64,000 nt of DNA. It comes from Bacteroidetes bacterium SW_9_63_38. GTDB lineage: Bacteria; Bacteroidota; Rhodothermia; Rhodothermales; Salinibacteraceae. The position numbers were made by a program, and so were the translations under genes. The stretch's first letter is position 1, and each line of letters opens with the position of its first letter. Where the stretch lies: NCBI GenBank assembly GCA_003022435.1, contig PXUA01000005.1, forward strand, positions 62,001 through 126,000. The letters are read 5' to 3'. Shown piece after piece: positions 25,228-33,934 of the stretch. The notes below the pieces were generated by a model that had not been told where the DNA came from, made no database searches, and saw only the letters and a list, made by a program, of their open reading frames with translations.

Positions 25228-25862
25228 CTACGCCCGCCGCACCACGCCCCGAACGACCGCCGCGTCGCCGCGAAGGATCGGGCCTTCGTTCAGCGTCACG
25301 TCCACGGCCTCGCACCGCAGAAGCTCGTCGTCCGCAAACGCCACGCAGATCTCCTCGACGGGCACCATCCGGTCGGCCGTGCTCGGCCCCAGCCGGTCGT
25401 AGTCGCCCGATAAGTGCGCCGGCCGAAACCACTCGGCCAGCAATACCCCCCGGGCCGCAGGGCCTGCCGGATCGTCTCGTAGAGCGCCGGCCGCTCGTCG
25501 GGCAGAAGCTGCAGGACGGTCACGACAACAGCGTCCCACCGTCGAGACGGCGTCCAGGTGCGCACATCCGCCTGCTCGGTCTGGAGCGGAAGCCCCTCCC
25601 GCTCGGCCCAGTCTCGGCCCGTGCGGAGCGCCTCCCCGGAAAAATCGACCGCAGTGCCCGTCACACCGCGCTCCCGGGCGAGCCCGAGCAGCGTGCGTCC
25701 CTCGCCCGCCCCGAGCTCCAGCACCTCGCTCCCACGAGAAATCTGATCGGCCGCCGACACCACGAATGCATTCGGCGCGGCGCCGAAGAGGTGCTCGTTC
25801 GCGGCGTAGCGCTCATCCCAGAACGGCGGATGGCTGGCAGCTCTGTGGTCGTTGGTCGACAC
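25228..25862 (-). pseudogene. SAM-dependent class I methyltransferase interrupted by a frameshift
   Basis: The N-terminal part (PPFWDERYAANEHLF, SAM motif VLELGAGEGRTLLGLA, then DAVVVTVLQLLPDE) runs in one frame up to about 25440. The C-terminal part (LLAEWFRPAHLSGDYDRLGP to the end) continues in another frame. On the minus strand a run of six G follows CGGCCC at 25446-25451. Seven G would give the continuous family-like junction RPGGVLLAEWF. Restored length would be about 210 residues. It is either a real one-base deletion or a homopolymer sequencing error. It lies 27 bp after pepF on the same strand. The methyl acceptor is unknown. Confidence 0.7.
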
Positions 25863-25889
25863 AAACCCGGAGGAGATTGTAAACACCAA

Positions 25890-27695
25890 TTACGAACGTG
25901 CGACATCGGTCGCCCGATTCTGATCGGCCGCGAGCGACTCCGCGTCCTCGATTAACGCCTCGATCTGCGAGAGGCCGTTGTGCCAAAAATCCTCGTCGGT
26001 CAGGTCCACCCCCACCTGTCCCACCAGGTCGTGGGGCCAGTCGGACCCGCCCGCCCGCAATAGGTTGAGGTACTGGTCGGGGAAGGCCTCGCCGGCCTCC
26101 TGATACCGGGCGTAGAGGGCAAGCACGAGCAGCTCCCCGAACGCATACGCGTACACGTAGCCCGGCGTGTGCAGGAAGTGCGGAATGTAGCTCCACCAGT
26201 GCCGGTAGTGCTCCCCGAGGGTGACGCTGCCCTCGAACATCGCCGCTTGCGTCGCCATCCAATGCTCGTCGAACTGCTCTGGCTGCAATTCTCCCTCCGT
26301 CCGACGGGCGGTGTGGATGCGGTCTTCGAACCGGTTCATGGCCACTTGCCGGAAGACCGTGGCCAAGGTGTCGTCGATTTTCGACACCAGCATGGCGAGC
26401 CGGTTTTGGGGATCGTCCTCGTTCCGCATGAGCCGCTGGAAGACGAGCATCTCGCCGAAGACCGACGCCATCTCGGCCGTTGTCAGCGGCGTTCCGTGAT
26501 GAAAAATCGTCTGCTCGCCGGAGAGGGACTGGTGGACGCCATGCCCGAGCTCGTGCGCGAGCGTCTGCACGTCGCGGGCCTGGCCCGTGTAGTTGAGCAA
26601 CACGTACGGGTGTGCGCTGGGCACCGTGCCGTGACTAAAGGCCCCACTCCGCTTGCCCTCGGCCATCGCCGCGTCGATCCAGTTCTCCTCGAAGAACCGC
26701 TCGGCCACCCCGGCCATGTCGGGATGAAATTCTCCGTAGGCGTCGATCACCATCGACCGCGCCTCCGCCCACGCGTAGGTAGTGTCGGCCTTGTCGATGG
26801 GCGCGTAGCGATCGTAATCGTAGAGCTCGTCGAGCCCCAGCAGGTCACGCTTGAGGTCGTAGAACCGGGCGACGAGATCGTAGCGCCCCGTCACCGCCTC
26901 AATGAGGGCGTTGACCGTCTCGTCGTCCACTTCGTTGGAGAGATTTCGGCTCTCCAGCCAGTGGTCGTAGTCACGGAGGTCGTCCGTCGAGGCCTTGTCC
27001 GCCAGGAGCGTGTTGAAGACAAACGTCATGGTGCGGCGATTCTCCTTGAGCCCCTCCGTGAAGGAGAGGGCTGCCTCACGCCGCGTCTCGCGGTCAGGCT
27101 CGTAGAGCTTCGACAGAATCTCCTCTTGCGTGACCTCCTCCCCGTCCAGCTCGTACCGGGTGGCCCCGAGCGTCTCATCAAAGTAGCGGGTCCAGGCCTG
27201 CGTGCCGGTGATGCTTTTCTCGGAAAGCACCTTCTCTTCCGGCTCCGTGAGCACGTGCTCCTTCTTCAGCTGCTCCGTTTCGAGGTAGTGCCGGTAATCC
27301 GACAGCGCCTCGTCTTCCAGAAGCGCCTCAGCCCGCTCGTCGGATACCTCCGCCCACTCGACCTCGAAGAATAACAGCTTCTGTTGGATGCGATTGTAGT
27401 CCTCGCGGACCGACTGCAGCAGTGCGCCCCGCTCGCCGTCGTTTGTGTCGGTGGACCAGTGGAGGTGGGCAAACGCGTAGGCTCGTCCGAGCCGATCCTG
27501 AATCGCTGCCAGCTCGTCGAGGGCCTCGGCGAGATCGGTCGGCTCAAGGTCAGCAATCTCGCCCTTGAAGGCGTCCGCAAACGCATTGGCCGCCTCGTCG
27601 GCCGCCCCCAGGCTGTCCCGAAGGGCCTCACGATCCTCGTGCAAATCATCTAGTGTCCAGCGCACGTCCTCCGCCCCCGTCTCCAGATCAGTCAT
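25890..27695 (-). CDS. pepF: Oligoendopeptidase F (M3 metallopeptidase)
   Basis: This 601-residue cytoplasmic zinc peptidase cleaves oligopeptides. The N-terminal helical region (WTLDDLHEDREALRDSL) is typical of PepF. The zinc motif HELGHGVHQ is near residue 385, with the downstream glutamate in EMASVFGEML. FHHGTPLTT and YVYAYAFGELLVLALY are also family features. The length matches (about 600). ATG 27695 gives the usual N-terminus. The upstream in-frame extension has no family resemblance. It is probably cotranscribed with the broken methyltransferase. Confidence 0.95.
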   Translation of the reverse strand: MTDLETGAEDVRWTLDDLHEDREALRDSLGAADEAANAFADAFKGEIADLEPTDLAEALDELAAIQDRLGRAYAFAHLHWSTDTNDGERGALLQSVREDYNRIQQKLLFFEVEWAEVSDERAEALLEDEALSDYRHYLETEQLKKEHVLTEPEEKVLSEKSITGTQAWTRYFDETLGATRYELDGEEVTQEEILSKLYEPDRETRREAALSFTEGLKENRRTMTFVFNTLLADKASTDDLRDYDHWLESRNLSNEVDDETVNALIEAVTGRYDLVARFYDLKRDLLGLDELYDYDRYAPIDKADTTYAWAEARSMVIDAYGEFHPDMAGVAERFFEENWIDAAMAEGKRSGAFSHGTVPSAHPYVLLNYTGQARDVQTLAHELGHGVHQSLSGEQTIFHHGTPLTTAEMASVFGEMLVFQRLMRNEDDPQNRLAMLVSKIDDTLATVFRQVAMNRFEDRIHTARRTEGELQPEQFDEHWMATQAAMFEGSVTLGEHYRHWWSYIPHFLHTPGYVYAYAFGELLVLALYARYQEAGEAFPDQYLNLLRAGGSDWPHDLVGQVGVDLTDEDFWHNGLSQIEALIEDAESLAADQNRATDVARS

Positions 27696-28018
27696 GAACA
27701 GAAAGGGATTTGAAGTAAAAACAAGAACGCCCCTCCCTTCCCCCGAATGCCCCTCCGAACACCGATTGGCAAAATGAAAGAGCGCCCGACTTTGTCGACA
27801 GCGTTTTCCCATACTCTCAAACGCCCAGACCATCCTTCCCCAGCCGAAATGGGCTGAGGGGCCTATTTTTCCAGATCGCCCCGGCACGCAGATGGCGTCT
27901 GGGGAACGCCCGTCCGGTTTGACAAATTGTTCACCCCGGGGGGTGTATCACGGAGCGCCCGCGGTGGTACGGAAAATCCTCGAAGGACCGTTGTTCTCTC
28001 CCCCGACACGATTTCATC
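27696..28018. other. Intergenic region between divergent pepF and ytxJ
   Basis: No gene is seen. Promoters for both directions should lie here. No clear dyad or repeat was found. Confidence 0.4.
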
Positions 28019-28375
28019 ATGGCAGACACGTTTCACCCCCTGGACTCCGAATCGGCCTGGACGGCGGCGCAAGAGCACTCCGACGACACCCCGGTGCTCG
28101 TCTACAAGCACAGCTCGACCTGTCCCGTAAGCAGCAAGGCGCAAACGGAGGTGGAAAAGCTCCTGAGCGACGGATCCCTCCCCGTGTACCGCGTCGTGGT
28201 GCAGGACCACCGGGCGGTGTCGGACCTTATTGAGGAGGAGCTCGGCATTCGCCACGAAACCCCGCAGGCCATTTTGCTCCACAACCAAGACCCCGTCTTC
28301 GACACGTCTCACTTCGACGTGACCGCGGAGACGCTTCGCGATGCACTGAACCGTCTCCCTGTCTCTCATGAATAG
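28019..28375 (+). CDS. ytxJ: Bacillithiol-system redox protein, YtxJ family
   Basis: This 118-residue thioredoxin-fold protein has the single-cysteine motif KHSSTCPVSSKA near residue 35, the signature of the YtxJ/DUF2847 family linked to bacillithiol. It ends with the cis-Pro-like segment HETPQAILLHNQ. It probably acts as a monothiol bacilliredoxin in the cytoplasm, removing bacillithiol from proteins. Its stop overlaps the start of a thioredoxin-like lipoprotein by 8 bp, so the two are cotranscribed. A BrxA/BrxB-type protein is encoded at 57130, supporting a bacillithiol system. Confidence 0.88.
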   Translation: MADTFHPLDSESAWTAAQEHSDDTPVLVYKHSSTCPVSSKAQTEVEKLLSDGSLPVYRVVVQDHRAVSDLIEEELGIRHETPQAILLHNQDPVFDTSHFDVTAETLRDALNRLPVSHE

Positions 28376-28961
28376 TTCCATGCGTCCTGCGCTCTGCGCG
28401 TTGCTCTGTCTAAGCATAGTCGTCGGACTCACCGGATGCGGGTCCGACAGCAAGACCTCGTCGCCCGACTCGGCCCCGAAGGCAAGCACGGCGGCTCGGT
28501 CCGGCCCCGACTACAAAAAGAATCCAGTCCCGGCCCCCAGCGTCACGATGACTACGCTGGATGGCGATACGATCCGGCTGGACGAACAACGGGGCAAGGT
28601 CGTCCTCGTAAACTTCTGGGCCACCTGGTGCAGCCCCTGCCGCAAAGAAATCCCTGACTTCGTCAACCTGTACTCAGAGCTCCAATCGGACGGGCTCCTT
28701 ATCGTGGGCGTAGCGACGGACGACGAAGGCGAACGCAAGGTGGGCCCCTTCGTGGAGAAGCACAACGTCAACTATCCGATCGTCGCGGACACAAGCCGCA
28801 CGATCGAATCGAAGTTCGAGGCCATGTACGGCTTGCCCACGACGTACGTCGTGAACCCGGACGGACAAATCGTCCGTCGCATTCTCGGGATTTTCCCGAC
28901 CGAGGAGATGCGCCCTGCGCTCGAATCGATGCTTGCGGACGGGACGGCCGTGGAGACGTAG
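28368..28961 (+). CDS. Thioredoxin-like lipoprotein (TlpA/ResA family)
   Basis: This 197-residue periplasmic protein is anchored by a lipobox (hydrophobic ALCALLCLSIVVGLTGC, Cys near residue 24). A Ser/Pro-rich linker precedes a thioredoxin domain with the redox motif WATWCSPCRKEIP and the cis-proline segment YGLPTTYVVNPDG. It probably reduces periplasmic disulfides, for example on apocytochromes, or takes part in oxidative folding. It overlaps ytxJ by 8 bp. ATG 28368 is used; an ATG 12 bp later would also preserve the signal. It converges with the HTH gene at 28963, with one base between the stops. Confidence 0.9.
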   Translation: MNSSMRPALCALLCLSIVVGLTGCGSDSKTSSPDSAPKASTAARSGPDYKKNPVPAPSVTMTTLDGDTIRLDEQRGKVVLVNFWATWCSPCRKEIPDFVNLYSELQSDGLLIVGVATDDEGERKVGPFVEKHNVNYPIVADTSRTIESKFEAMYGLPTTYVVNPDGQIVRRILGIFPTEEMRPALESMLADGTAVET

Positions 28962-28962
28962 C

Positions 28963-29379
28963 CTATTCGTCGTCCTCGTCCTCTTCTTCGTTCTCGCGCT
29001 CCATGAGGTAGTCTTCGAGACTTCCTACAACAACGCGGGTCTCATCTTCGACCTCTACGTCCTCAACGTCGCCCGCTCGGATGAGCTTCTTGATCTTCTT
29101 CCGATCAATCTGCTTGAGAATACGGCGCGCCTCGGTGCGGCTCACCACATCCTCGCGGTAATCGGCCGCAAAGTCCTCCAGAAAGCCCATCGTCTCGTCC
29201 GAGAGGTCAATCATCCGGATCTCTTCGTTGGCCTCAGACAGGGACCAGTAGAGATCGGCGTCAATGAGGTGGCGGTCGACCCACCGAACGATCGTCTGTT
29301 TCGAAAGTTGAAGGTGCTCCGACAGTTCATTGAGCGGCATTGCTTTCGGCTGCCGCGACGTTGTAGGCTGGTCAGACAC
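28963..29379 (-). CDS. Small helix-turn-helix protein with acidic tail
   Basis: This 138-residue protein starts with an HTH of the excisionase/MerR type (LNELSEHLQLSKQTIVRWV, about residues 16-36). A helical stretch with RRILKQIDRKKIKKLIRAG follows, and the protein ends in a run of Glu/Asp (ENEEEDEDDE). It could bind DNA as a small regulator or a chromosome-associated factor. GTG 29379 is the longest start; ATG 29340 would begin at the HTH itself. I do not recognise a specific family beyond the fold. Its stop lies one base beyond the thioredoxin-like gene's stop, so the two transcripts overlap at their 3' ends. Confidence 0.7.
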   Translation of the reverse strand: MSDQPTTSRQPKAMPLNELSEHLQLSKQTIVRWVDRHLIDADLYWSLSEANEEIRMIDLSDETMGFLEDFAADYREDVVSRTEARRILKQIDRKKIKKLIRAGDVEDVEVEDETRVVVGSLEDYLMERENEEEDEDDE

Positions 29380-29574
29380 AGTGGATATGTACTGGGGTCT
29401 TTCAAAGAATTCTTAGCTTCGGTTGCATGTAACAGAGGTGCGATTGTTCCCGCTTCGTTTTCGGCCTGTCCCACGGGTCTCTGTAACCAACCTCCGTTCG
29501 GTGCCGTGACTTCTCCGACCAAAAAAGAATGGAAGGCTCGAATCAAGCCGCCCCTCTCGACCTCTCTCCCAGCC

Positions 29575-30153
29575 GTGAGTGAGACGATCACGCAGACGGA
29601 GGCCGTTCAGAGTTGGCTCCGGGAGGCCTCGACAACGGCCGCGGAAGACCTGGGTCAAATGCAGGGGATGCAGGGCGAAATGAGGGGATACACGCGGATG
29701 ATGGACGCCCTGGAGGAGGCTCTCCCGGAATTGATCGCGGCGGTGAACGAGTTAACGGACAGGTGCGGCAATGTGGATCTCAACTGGCGCCCGCACCGTC
29801 CCACCCTCAGCCGTCTCTGCGTCTCGTTCGATCGGGAATACACCGTAACGCTCTTCGTGCGGCTCGATGCGTGCACCGACGAGGCCGTCCAGGCAGCCCT
29901 CGATACGATCGCCGACGCCCTGCCGCCGGGCGACCCATTTCCTAATCGTCCGAATACCGTCACCGGCCTCGTCGCCCGCGACGGGCAGGGCATCGGGGTA
30001 CGCCTCAACGAGCGTCTCCGCGAGAACGGATCGGGCACCACGCGCTCGGTCACCCTCCTTCCCGGGCACCGACAGCCCCAAGAAGATCTGTCACGCACGG
30101 AGGCGGTCCGACAGCTCCGACGGGCCCTGTGTGCGGACGCGGTCGCCGAGTAA
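29575..30153 (+). CDS. Uncharacterised protein, 192 residues
   Basis: I do not recognise a family. From GTG 29575 the protein opens with a helical, possibly coiled-coil region (TEAVQSWLREASTTAAEDLG, then MMDALEEALPELIAAVNELT). A strand-rich part follows (RLCVSFDREYTVTLFVRLD), ending in a helical, Arg-rich C-terminus. It has no signal peptide or membrane segment and should be cytoplasmic. The start is uncertain because earlier in-frame sequence lacks an ATG. Its stop abuts the stop of the convergent gene at 30154. Confidence 0.5.
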   Translation: MSETITQTEAVQSWLREASTTAAEDLGQMQGMQGEMRGYTRMMDALEEALPELIAAVNELTDRCGNVDLNWRPHRPTLSRLCVSFDREYTVTLFVRLDACTDEAVQAALDTIADALPPGDPFPNRPNTVTGLVARDGQGIGVRLNERLRENGSGTTRSVTLLPGHRQPQEDLSRTEAVRQLRRALCADAVAE

Positions 30154-30600
30154 TCATGCGGCGGCCGACCGCGGCCCCTCTTCGAGCGGCTGAACCTCGT
30201 CAATGCCGCGCACGACCCACCCCTCTCGGTCCGGCGGCGTGCCGAACCAGAGCCGTGCCCCCGACTCTACGAACTCGCTGAGGAACCGCACGAACGTCTT
30301 CGGCGCCATGTTGGTGGGGACCTTGTCGGTTGTCAGCGTCAGGTGATCGTCGTTGCGCTGAAAGTAGCCGAGGGCAAACGGAAGCGGGCCGGATGTTTCC
30401 GTGCTGAGCTCTTCCCGGTACACCGCACTCTCCCGACGGATCGACTGGACGAGCTCCACCGTCAGCCAGTCCTGCTCGCGCCCGGCCACGAGGTTGTGAT
30501 GGCGGCGCTCAAACAGCTTGTAGATGAGATCGTCGAGCGTCTCCCGCTGCTGCTCGCGGACGACGCCCTTTTCGATGTGACAGGCAATGTGGTCGGCCAT
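30154..30600 (-). CDS. Uncharacterised protein, about 148 residues
   Basis: I do not recognise a family. The N-terminus MADHIACHIEKGVV is followed by helices (LDDLIYKLFERRHHNLV) and a region with DWLTVELVQSIRRES. Strand-like segments (HLTLTTDKVPTNM) and an aromatic-rich patch (ARLWFGTPPDREGWVVRG) end the protein. It is cytoplasmic, with no signal. ATG 30600 or 30606 is the start. A 159-bp MITE-like element is inserted only 3-10 bp upstream, so the native promoter has been displaced or is supplied by the element. Confidence 0.6.
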   Translation of the reverse strand: MADHIACHIEKGVVREQQRETLDDLIYKLFERRHHNLVAGREQDWLTVELVQSIRRESAVYREELSTETSGPLPFALGYFQRNDDHLTLTTDKVPTNMAPKTFVRFLSEFVESGARLWFGTPPDREGWVVRGIDEVQPLEEGPRSAAA

Positions 30601-30606
30601 CGGCAT

Positions 30607-30771
30607 TAAGAACCTGTTTTAATCTTCAGATGGGTTGATAACCGCGGTGGATTTGTCCGGGCTGGATGCCGAATCGGCATGCAGACAGTCGGAAAACGGT
30701 TCTTCTGGACGGGCCTGCAGTCGTTACGTCCCTGCATACCTGAAAGCGCATGAAATTAAAACAGCTTCTAA
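30607..30771. mobile_element. MITE-like element family B (159 bp) with TAA target duplication
   Basis: The element (30610-30768) has inverted ends GAACCTGTTTTAATCTTCA and TGAAATTAAAACAGCTTC (one mismatch, one gap) and is flanked by TAA on both sides. No transposase frame is inside. The 3-bp TNA duplication and the CTGTTTTAA terminus suggest mobilisation by an IS5-related transposase (inference). It lies directly upstream of the gene at 30154-30600. Confidence 0.8.
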
Positions 30772-30878
30772 GAACCCGATGTTTTCACGCGGACACCACG
30801 ACAGCGGTGGCTCAAGTGGACGGAGGCGCCGTACAAGAGGGGCGTTGAACCGTTCCTCTCTCCCCTGAATTCGCATTC

Positions 30879-31967
30879 ATGGACTCACTCACCCAAATCA
30901 CCCTGGGGGCCGCGGTTGGAGAGGCCGTCGCCGGTCGAGAAGCCGGCAAGAACGCTCCGCTGTGGGGCGCGTTTTTCGGCACGCTGCCCGACCTCGACGT
31001 GCTAGCCAATCCGTTCCTGACCGAAGCCCAGTCGCTACTGTGGCACCGCGGTCCGTCGCACTCCCTCCTCCTTGGGGCCGTTCTGACGCCGCTCCTCGCC
31101 CTGGCGCTGGCCCGCATCCACGACGACGGACCGTCGTGGCGCCGCTGGGTGGTGCTCGTCGGAAGCGTTCTGTTTACCCACATCGGTCTGGACTGCCTGA
31201 CTACCTACGGAACCCAGATTTTCTGGCCCTTCACCCGCACGCCCGTCATCATTGGGTCGATTTTTATCATCGATCCGCTCTACACGATCCCCCTGGCCGC
31301 CGGCCTTCTGATCGGCCTCCGCTGGCCCTCCACGGCCCGTGCCCGCCGCGTGTCGAATTACGTGGGACTTGCGATCAGCTCGGGGTACCTCCTGATTACC
31401 CTCATCAACAAAGCCCACGTCGAGTCCGTCTTTCAGGCGTCCCTCCAGTCTCAGGGCCCTCCCGCCGAGCGCGTGTTCACCAAGCCCACCGCCTTCAACA
31501 ACCTTCTCTGGACGGCGATCGCGGAAGGCGAGGACGGGTTTTATGTCGGTTTCTACTCTCTTCTCGACGAAGACCGCGCCGTCGACTTCCGCTCCGTCCC
31601 CAAGCGGCATGACCAGCTCGGGAATGCCGCAGACAGTCCCTTCGTGGACCGACTGCGGTGGTTCTCACGAGGCTACTTCATCGTCCGCGAGACGGGGAAC
31701 GGCAGACTCACGATCCAGGACCTCCGCTTCGGACGCAGCGACCTCGGCCTCACCCGCGACGGCACGTACATCTTCACCTTCGTCCTCGACCGCAACGACG
31801 AAGGACAAATTACCGGCTTTCAGCAAGAGCGGCCCGAGGTCCGGGTCCGATGGCCCCTACTGCGCCGGTTCGTGGCCCGTATCGGCGGCCGTCCCCTGCG
31901 CCTCAACACGACATCCGACCTGCCACGACGCAACACCTCTGTGAACGGCTCCATCGCTTCACAGTGA
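30879..31967 (+). CDS. YdjM/DUF457-family membrane-bound metal-dependent hydrolase
   Basis: This 362-residue inner-membrane protein opens with MDSLTQITLGAAVGEAVAG, the hallmark of the YdjM family. Conserved metal-type residues appear in GTLPDLDVL (Asp pair) and LWHRGPSHSLLLG (two His), then FTHIGLDCLTTYGTQIFWPF. Four or five membrane helices make up the first 180 residues, and a soluble C-terminal domain follows. The family is annotated as membrane-bound hydrolases, in enterobacteria under LexA control, but the substrate is unknown. It starts 108 bp after MITE B and is followed by the mscS gene. Confidence 0.8.
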   Translation: MDSLTQITLGAAVGEAVAGREAGKNAPLWGAFFGTLPDLDVLANPFLTEAQSLLWHRGPSHSLLLGAVLTPLLALALARIHDDGPSWRRWVVLVGSVLFTHIGLDCLTTYGTQIFWPFTRTPVIIGSIFIIDPLYTIPLAAGLLIGLRWPSTARARRVSNYVGLAISSGYLLITLINKAHVESVFQASLQSQGPPAERVFTKPTAFNNLLWTAIAEGEDGFYVGFYSLLDEDRAVDFRSVPKRHDQLGNAADSPFVDRLRWFSRGYFIVRETGNGRLTIQDLRFGRSDLGLTRDGTYIFTFVLDRNDEGQITGFQQERPEVRVRWPLLRRFVARIGGRPLRLNTTSDLPRRNTSVNGSIASQ

Positions 31968-32047
31968 GGCTCCGGTTCGGATTGATTATTGCCTTCCCTT
32001 CTCCGACGTTTTATTGGCTACAAGTTGAAGAATCAACTCCACTACAG

Positions 32048-32890
32048 ATGAACAACCTCCTTGCTGATCCGAATCGCTATTTTTCGGCGGAGACGCTCGG
32101 GATGGCAGCCGACTACGTACTGAGCGCCGTCGCACTCATTCTCATCCTGGTGGTGGGCCGCTACGTGGCCCGGACGGTGCGGAATTGGATTCGCGCCGGC
32201 CTCGACAAACCCGGGGTTGATCGCACGCTCACCAAGTTCGCCGGCAACTTTGCCTACTACGGCATCTTCCTGCTGACCCTCTTCGCCGCCCTAGAAACCG
32301 TCGGCGTCGAAACGGCAAGCTTCGTCGCCGTGCTCGCTGCCGCCGGGTTCGCCGTTGGGTTGGCCCTGCAGGGGACCCTCGCCAACTTTGCCGCGGGCGT
32401 CATGCTTCTTGTCGTTCGGCCGTTCAGCGTAGGAGACTACGTGGAAATCGCCGGAGAAACGGGCTTCGTAAAGGAGATCCAGCTTTTCTTTACGCAGCTC
32501 CGCACCCGTGAAAATCGCCTCATCATCGTTCCGAACGGCGACATCTTCGGCTCCACCATCGAGAATATTTTCGAAGCGGACGAAATCCGCGTGGACTGTG
32601 ACGTAGGCACTGACTATCCGGCCGACATCGACGAGACCCGTGAAGTGCTGCTCGATGCCGCCCGCAGCGTTGAGGACCGGCTTGAGGAGAAAGGCGAACA
32701 GGCCGCCCTCGTGGGCCTCGGGGGCTCTTCCATCAACTGGCAGGTGCGCATCTGGGCCCGCCCGGACGACTACTTCCGCCTCAAACAGGAGTTGATCCGC
32801 CAGGTGAAGTACAAGCTTGACGAGGCCGACATCGGCATTCCGTTCCCGCAGATGGACGTGCACATGGACAAGCTGAACGGCGAGGCGTAA
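32048..32890 (+). CDS. mscS: Small-conductance mechanosensitive channel MscS
   Basis: This 280-residue inner-membrane channel opens on hypo-osmotic shock to release solutes. Three N-terminal helices are visible: YVLSAVALILILVVGRYVA, then FAYYGIFLLTLFAALETVG, then the pore helix FVAVLAAAGFAVGLALQGTLANFAAGV-like run with Gly/Ala packing. The beta domain signature follows (PFSVGDYVEI, RLIIVPNGDIFGSTIENI). The length is close to E. coli MscS (286). ATG 32048 gives the canonical N-terminus. For an extreme halophile this valve is a likely protection against dilution of the brine. Confidence 0.93.
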   Translation: MNNLLADPNRYFSAETLGMAADYVLSAVALILILVVGRYVARTVRNWIRAGLDKPGVDRTLTKFAGNFAYYGIFLLTLFAALETVGVETASFVAVLAAAGFAVGLALQGTLANFAAGVMLLVVRPFSVGDYVEIAGETGFVKEIQLFFTQLRTRENRLIIVPNGDIFGSTIENIFEADEIRVDCDVGTDYPADIDETREVLLDAARSVEDRLEEKGEQAALVGLGGSSINWQVRIWARPDDYFRLKQELIRQVKYKLDEADIGIPFPQMDVHMDKLNGEA

Positions 32891-33008
32891 TTCCCGGCCG
32901 CTCCTTTGTCCTTCGTGCGAAAGCCGGGCGGGAACGGAACGTGCGTTCCCGACTCGGCTACGACTTCGGTGAGCCCATTTTCTCTACAAAGCCCGACCCC
33001 ACATTTCT

Positions 33009-33437
33009 ATGCCTACACGTTCTGCCGACGCGACCTGGGAAGGCAACCTTCCCGACGGAAACGGAGTCATGACGATGGAAAGCGGCTCCTACGAAGGCCC
33101 GTTCTCGTTCCGTTCTCGCTTTGAGGACGGCGACGGCACCAATCCGGAAGAGTTGATTGCCGCCGCCCACGCCGGATGCTTCTCGATGGCGTTTTCTAAC
33201 GTCCTGGACGAAGAAGGATACACGCCCGACTCCGTGGATACGACCGCGGAGGTCACCCTCCGGATGCTGGAGGACGGCCCGGCAATCACAAAGATCCATC
33301 TGAACAGCACCGCGTCCGTCCCCGATATTGACGAGGACACCTTTCAGGACCTCGCCGACGCCGCCAAGTCCGGCTGCCCGGTCTCGAAGGCCCTCGCCGG
33401 TTCCGAAATTACTTTGGACGCGACGTTGCGGAGCTAG
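33009..33437 (+). CDS. osmC: OsmC-type organic hydroperoxide reductase
   Basis: This 142-residue cytoplasmic peroxidase has the OsmC/Ohr fold. The two catalytic cysteines are in AAAHAGCFSMAFS (near residue 57) and SGCPVSKAL (near 122). The preceding NPEELIAAAHA is the family helix and the N-terminal ATWEGNLPDG matches OsmC rather than Ohr. It reduces organic or fatty-acid hydroperoxides with a thiol partner. It follows mscS by 118 bp, so both osmotic/stress genes may be co-induced, and a terminator follows it. Confidence 0.92.
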   Translation: MPTRSADATWEGNLPDGNGVMTMESGSYEGPFSFRSRFEDGDGTNPEELIAAAHAGCFSMAFSNVLDEEGYTPDSVDTTAEVTLRMLEDGPAITKIHLNSTASVPDIDEDTFQDLADAAKSGCPVSKALAGSEITLDATLRS

Positions 33438-33934
33438 CGCCCGTCTTTTCCTCTCGGCGATTCCGCCCCAGTGCTCCCCTCGGAGGACTGGGGCATTTCT
33501 ATTTGGGGGCCGCTTCTCTATCTGGGGACCGCTTCTGCCTGTCTCCCTTTCCGAAAGTCGTGCCAGCGCCCCAACCTCTCGTTCTCCATGCTCCGAGCAA
33601 CGGTGCCGTTCCTCGTCAGCGACTGGTGCCCACTCAGTGGTCTCGCACAACGACTCTGTCAGCACCGGTGCGTGCATCTGCGCGGCGTCACCGCAGCGAG
33701 GCTGTCGCCAATGGGCACAGAAGGTGGGTTTGTCCGGTGGAGGTGCGTGAGGCATCACAGAATCTACCATTTCCGCCTCTCCAGTGTAGCTCTAGTTCGG
33801 CTTGTGCATCACTGTGGTCCCCCGTTGGGAACGATCTAGCATCCGATCAAATTTTTGTACATGTTATTTGTATAAATAGTTAAGACAGAAGCCTCTCCTC
33901 TCTCGCAGATGGTTTCCAAGAGATCCACGGTCTC
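33438..33934. other. Intergenic region between osmC and the CBS gene
   Basis: No gene is supported. It holds the osmC terminator. An unusually AT-rich stretch at about 33845-33890 (TTTTTGTACATGTTATTTGT followed by ATAAATAG) is the likely promoter of the CBS gene. Confidence 0.45.
33465..33504 (+). terminator. Terminator after osmC
   Basis: GCCCCAGT pairs with ACTGGGGC, with an inner CTCC/GGAG pairing, followed by ATTTCTATTT. It lies 28 bp after the stop. Confidence 0.75.

Noticed and set aside
30635-30868. Small plus-strand open frame across MITE B
   Set aside because: It starts within the mobile element and has no motif or upstream signal; it is a by-product of the insertion.
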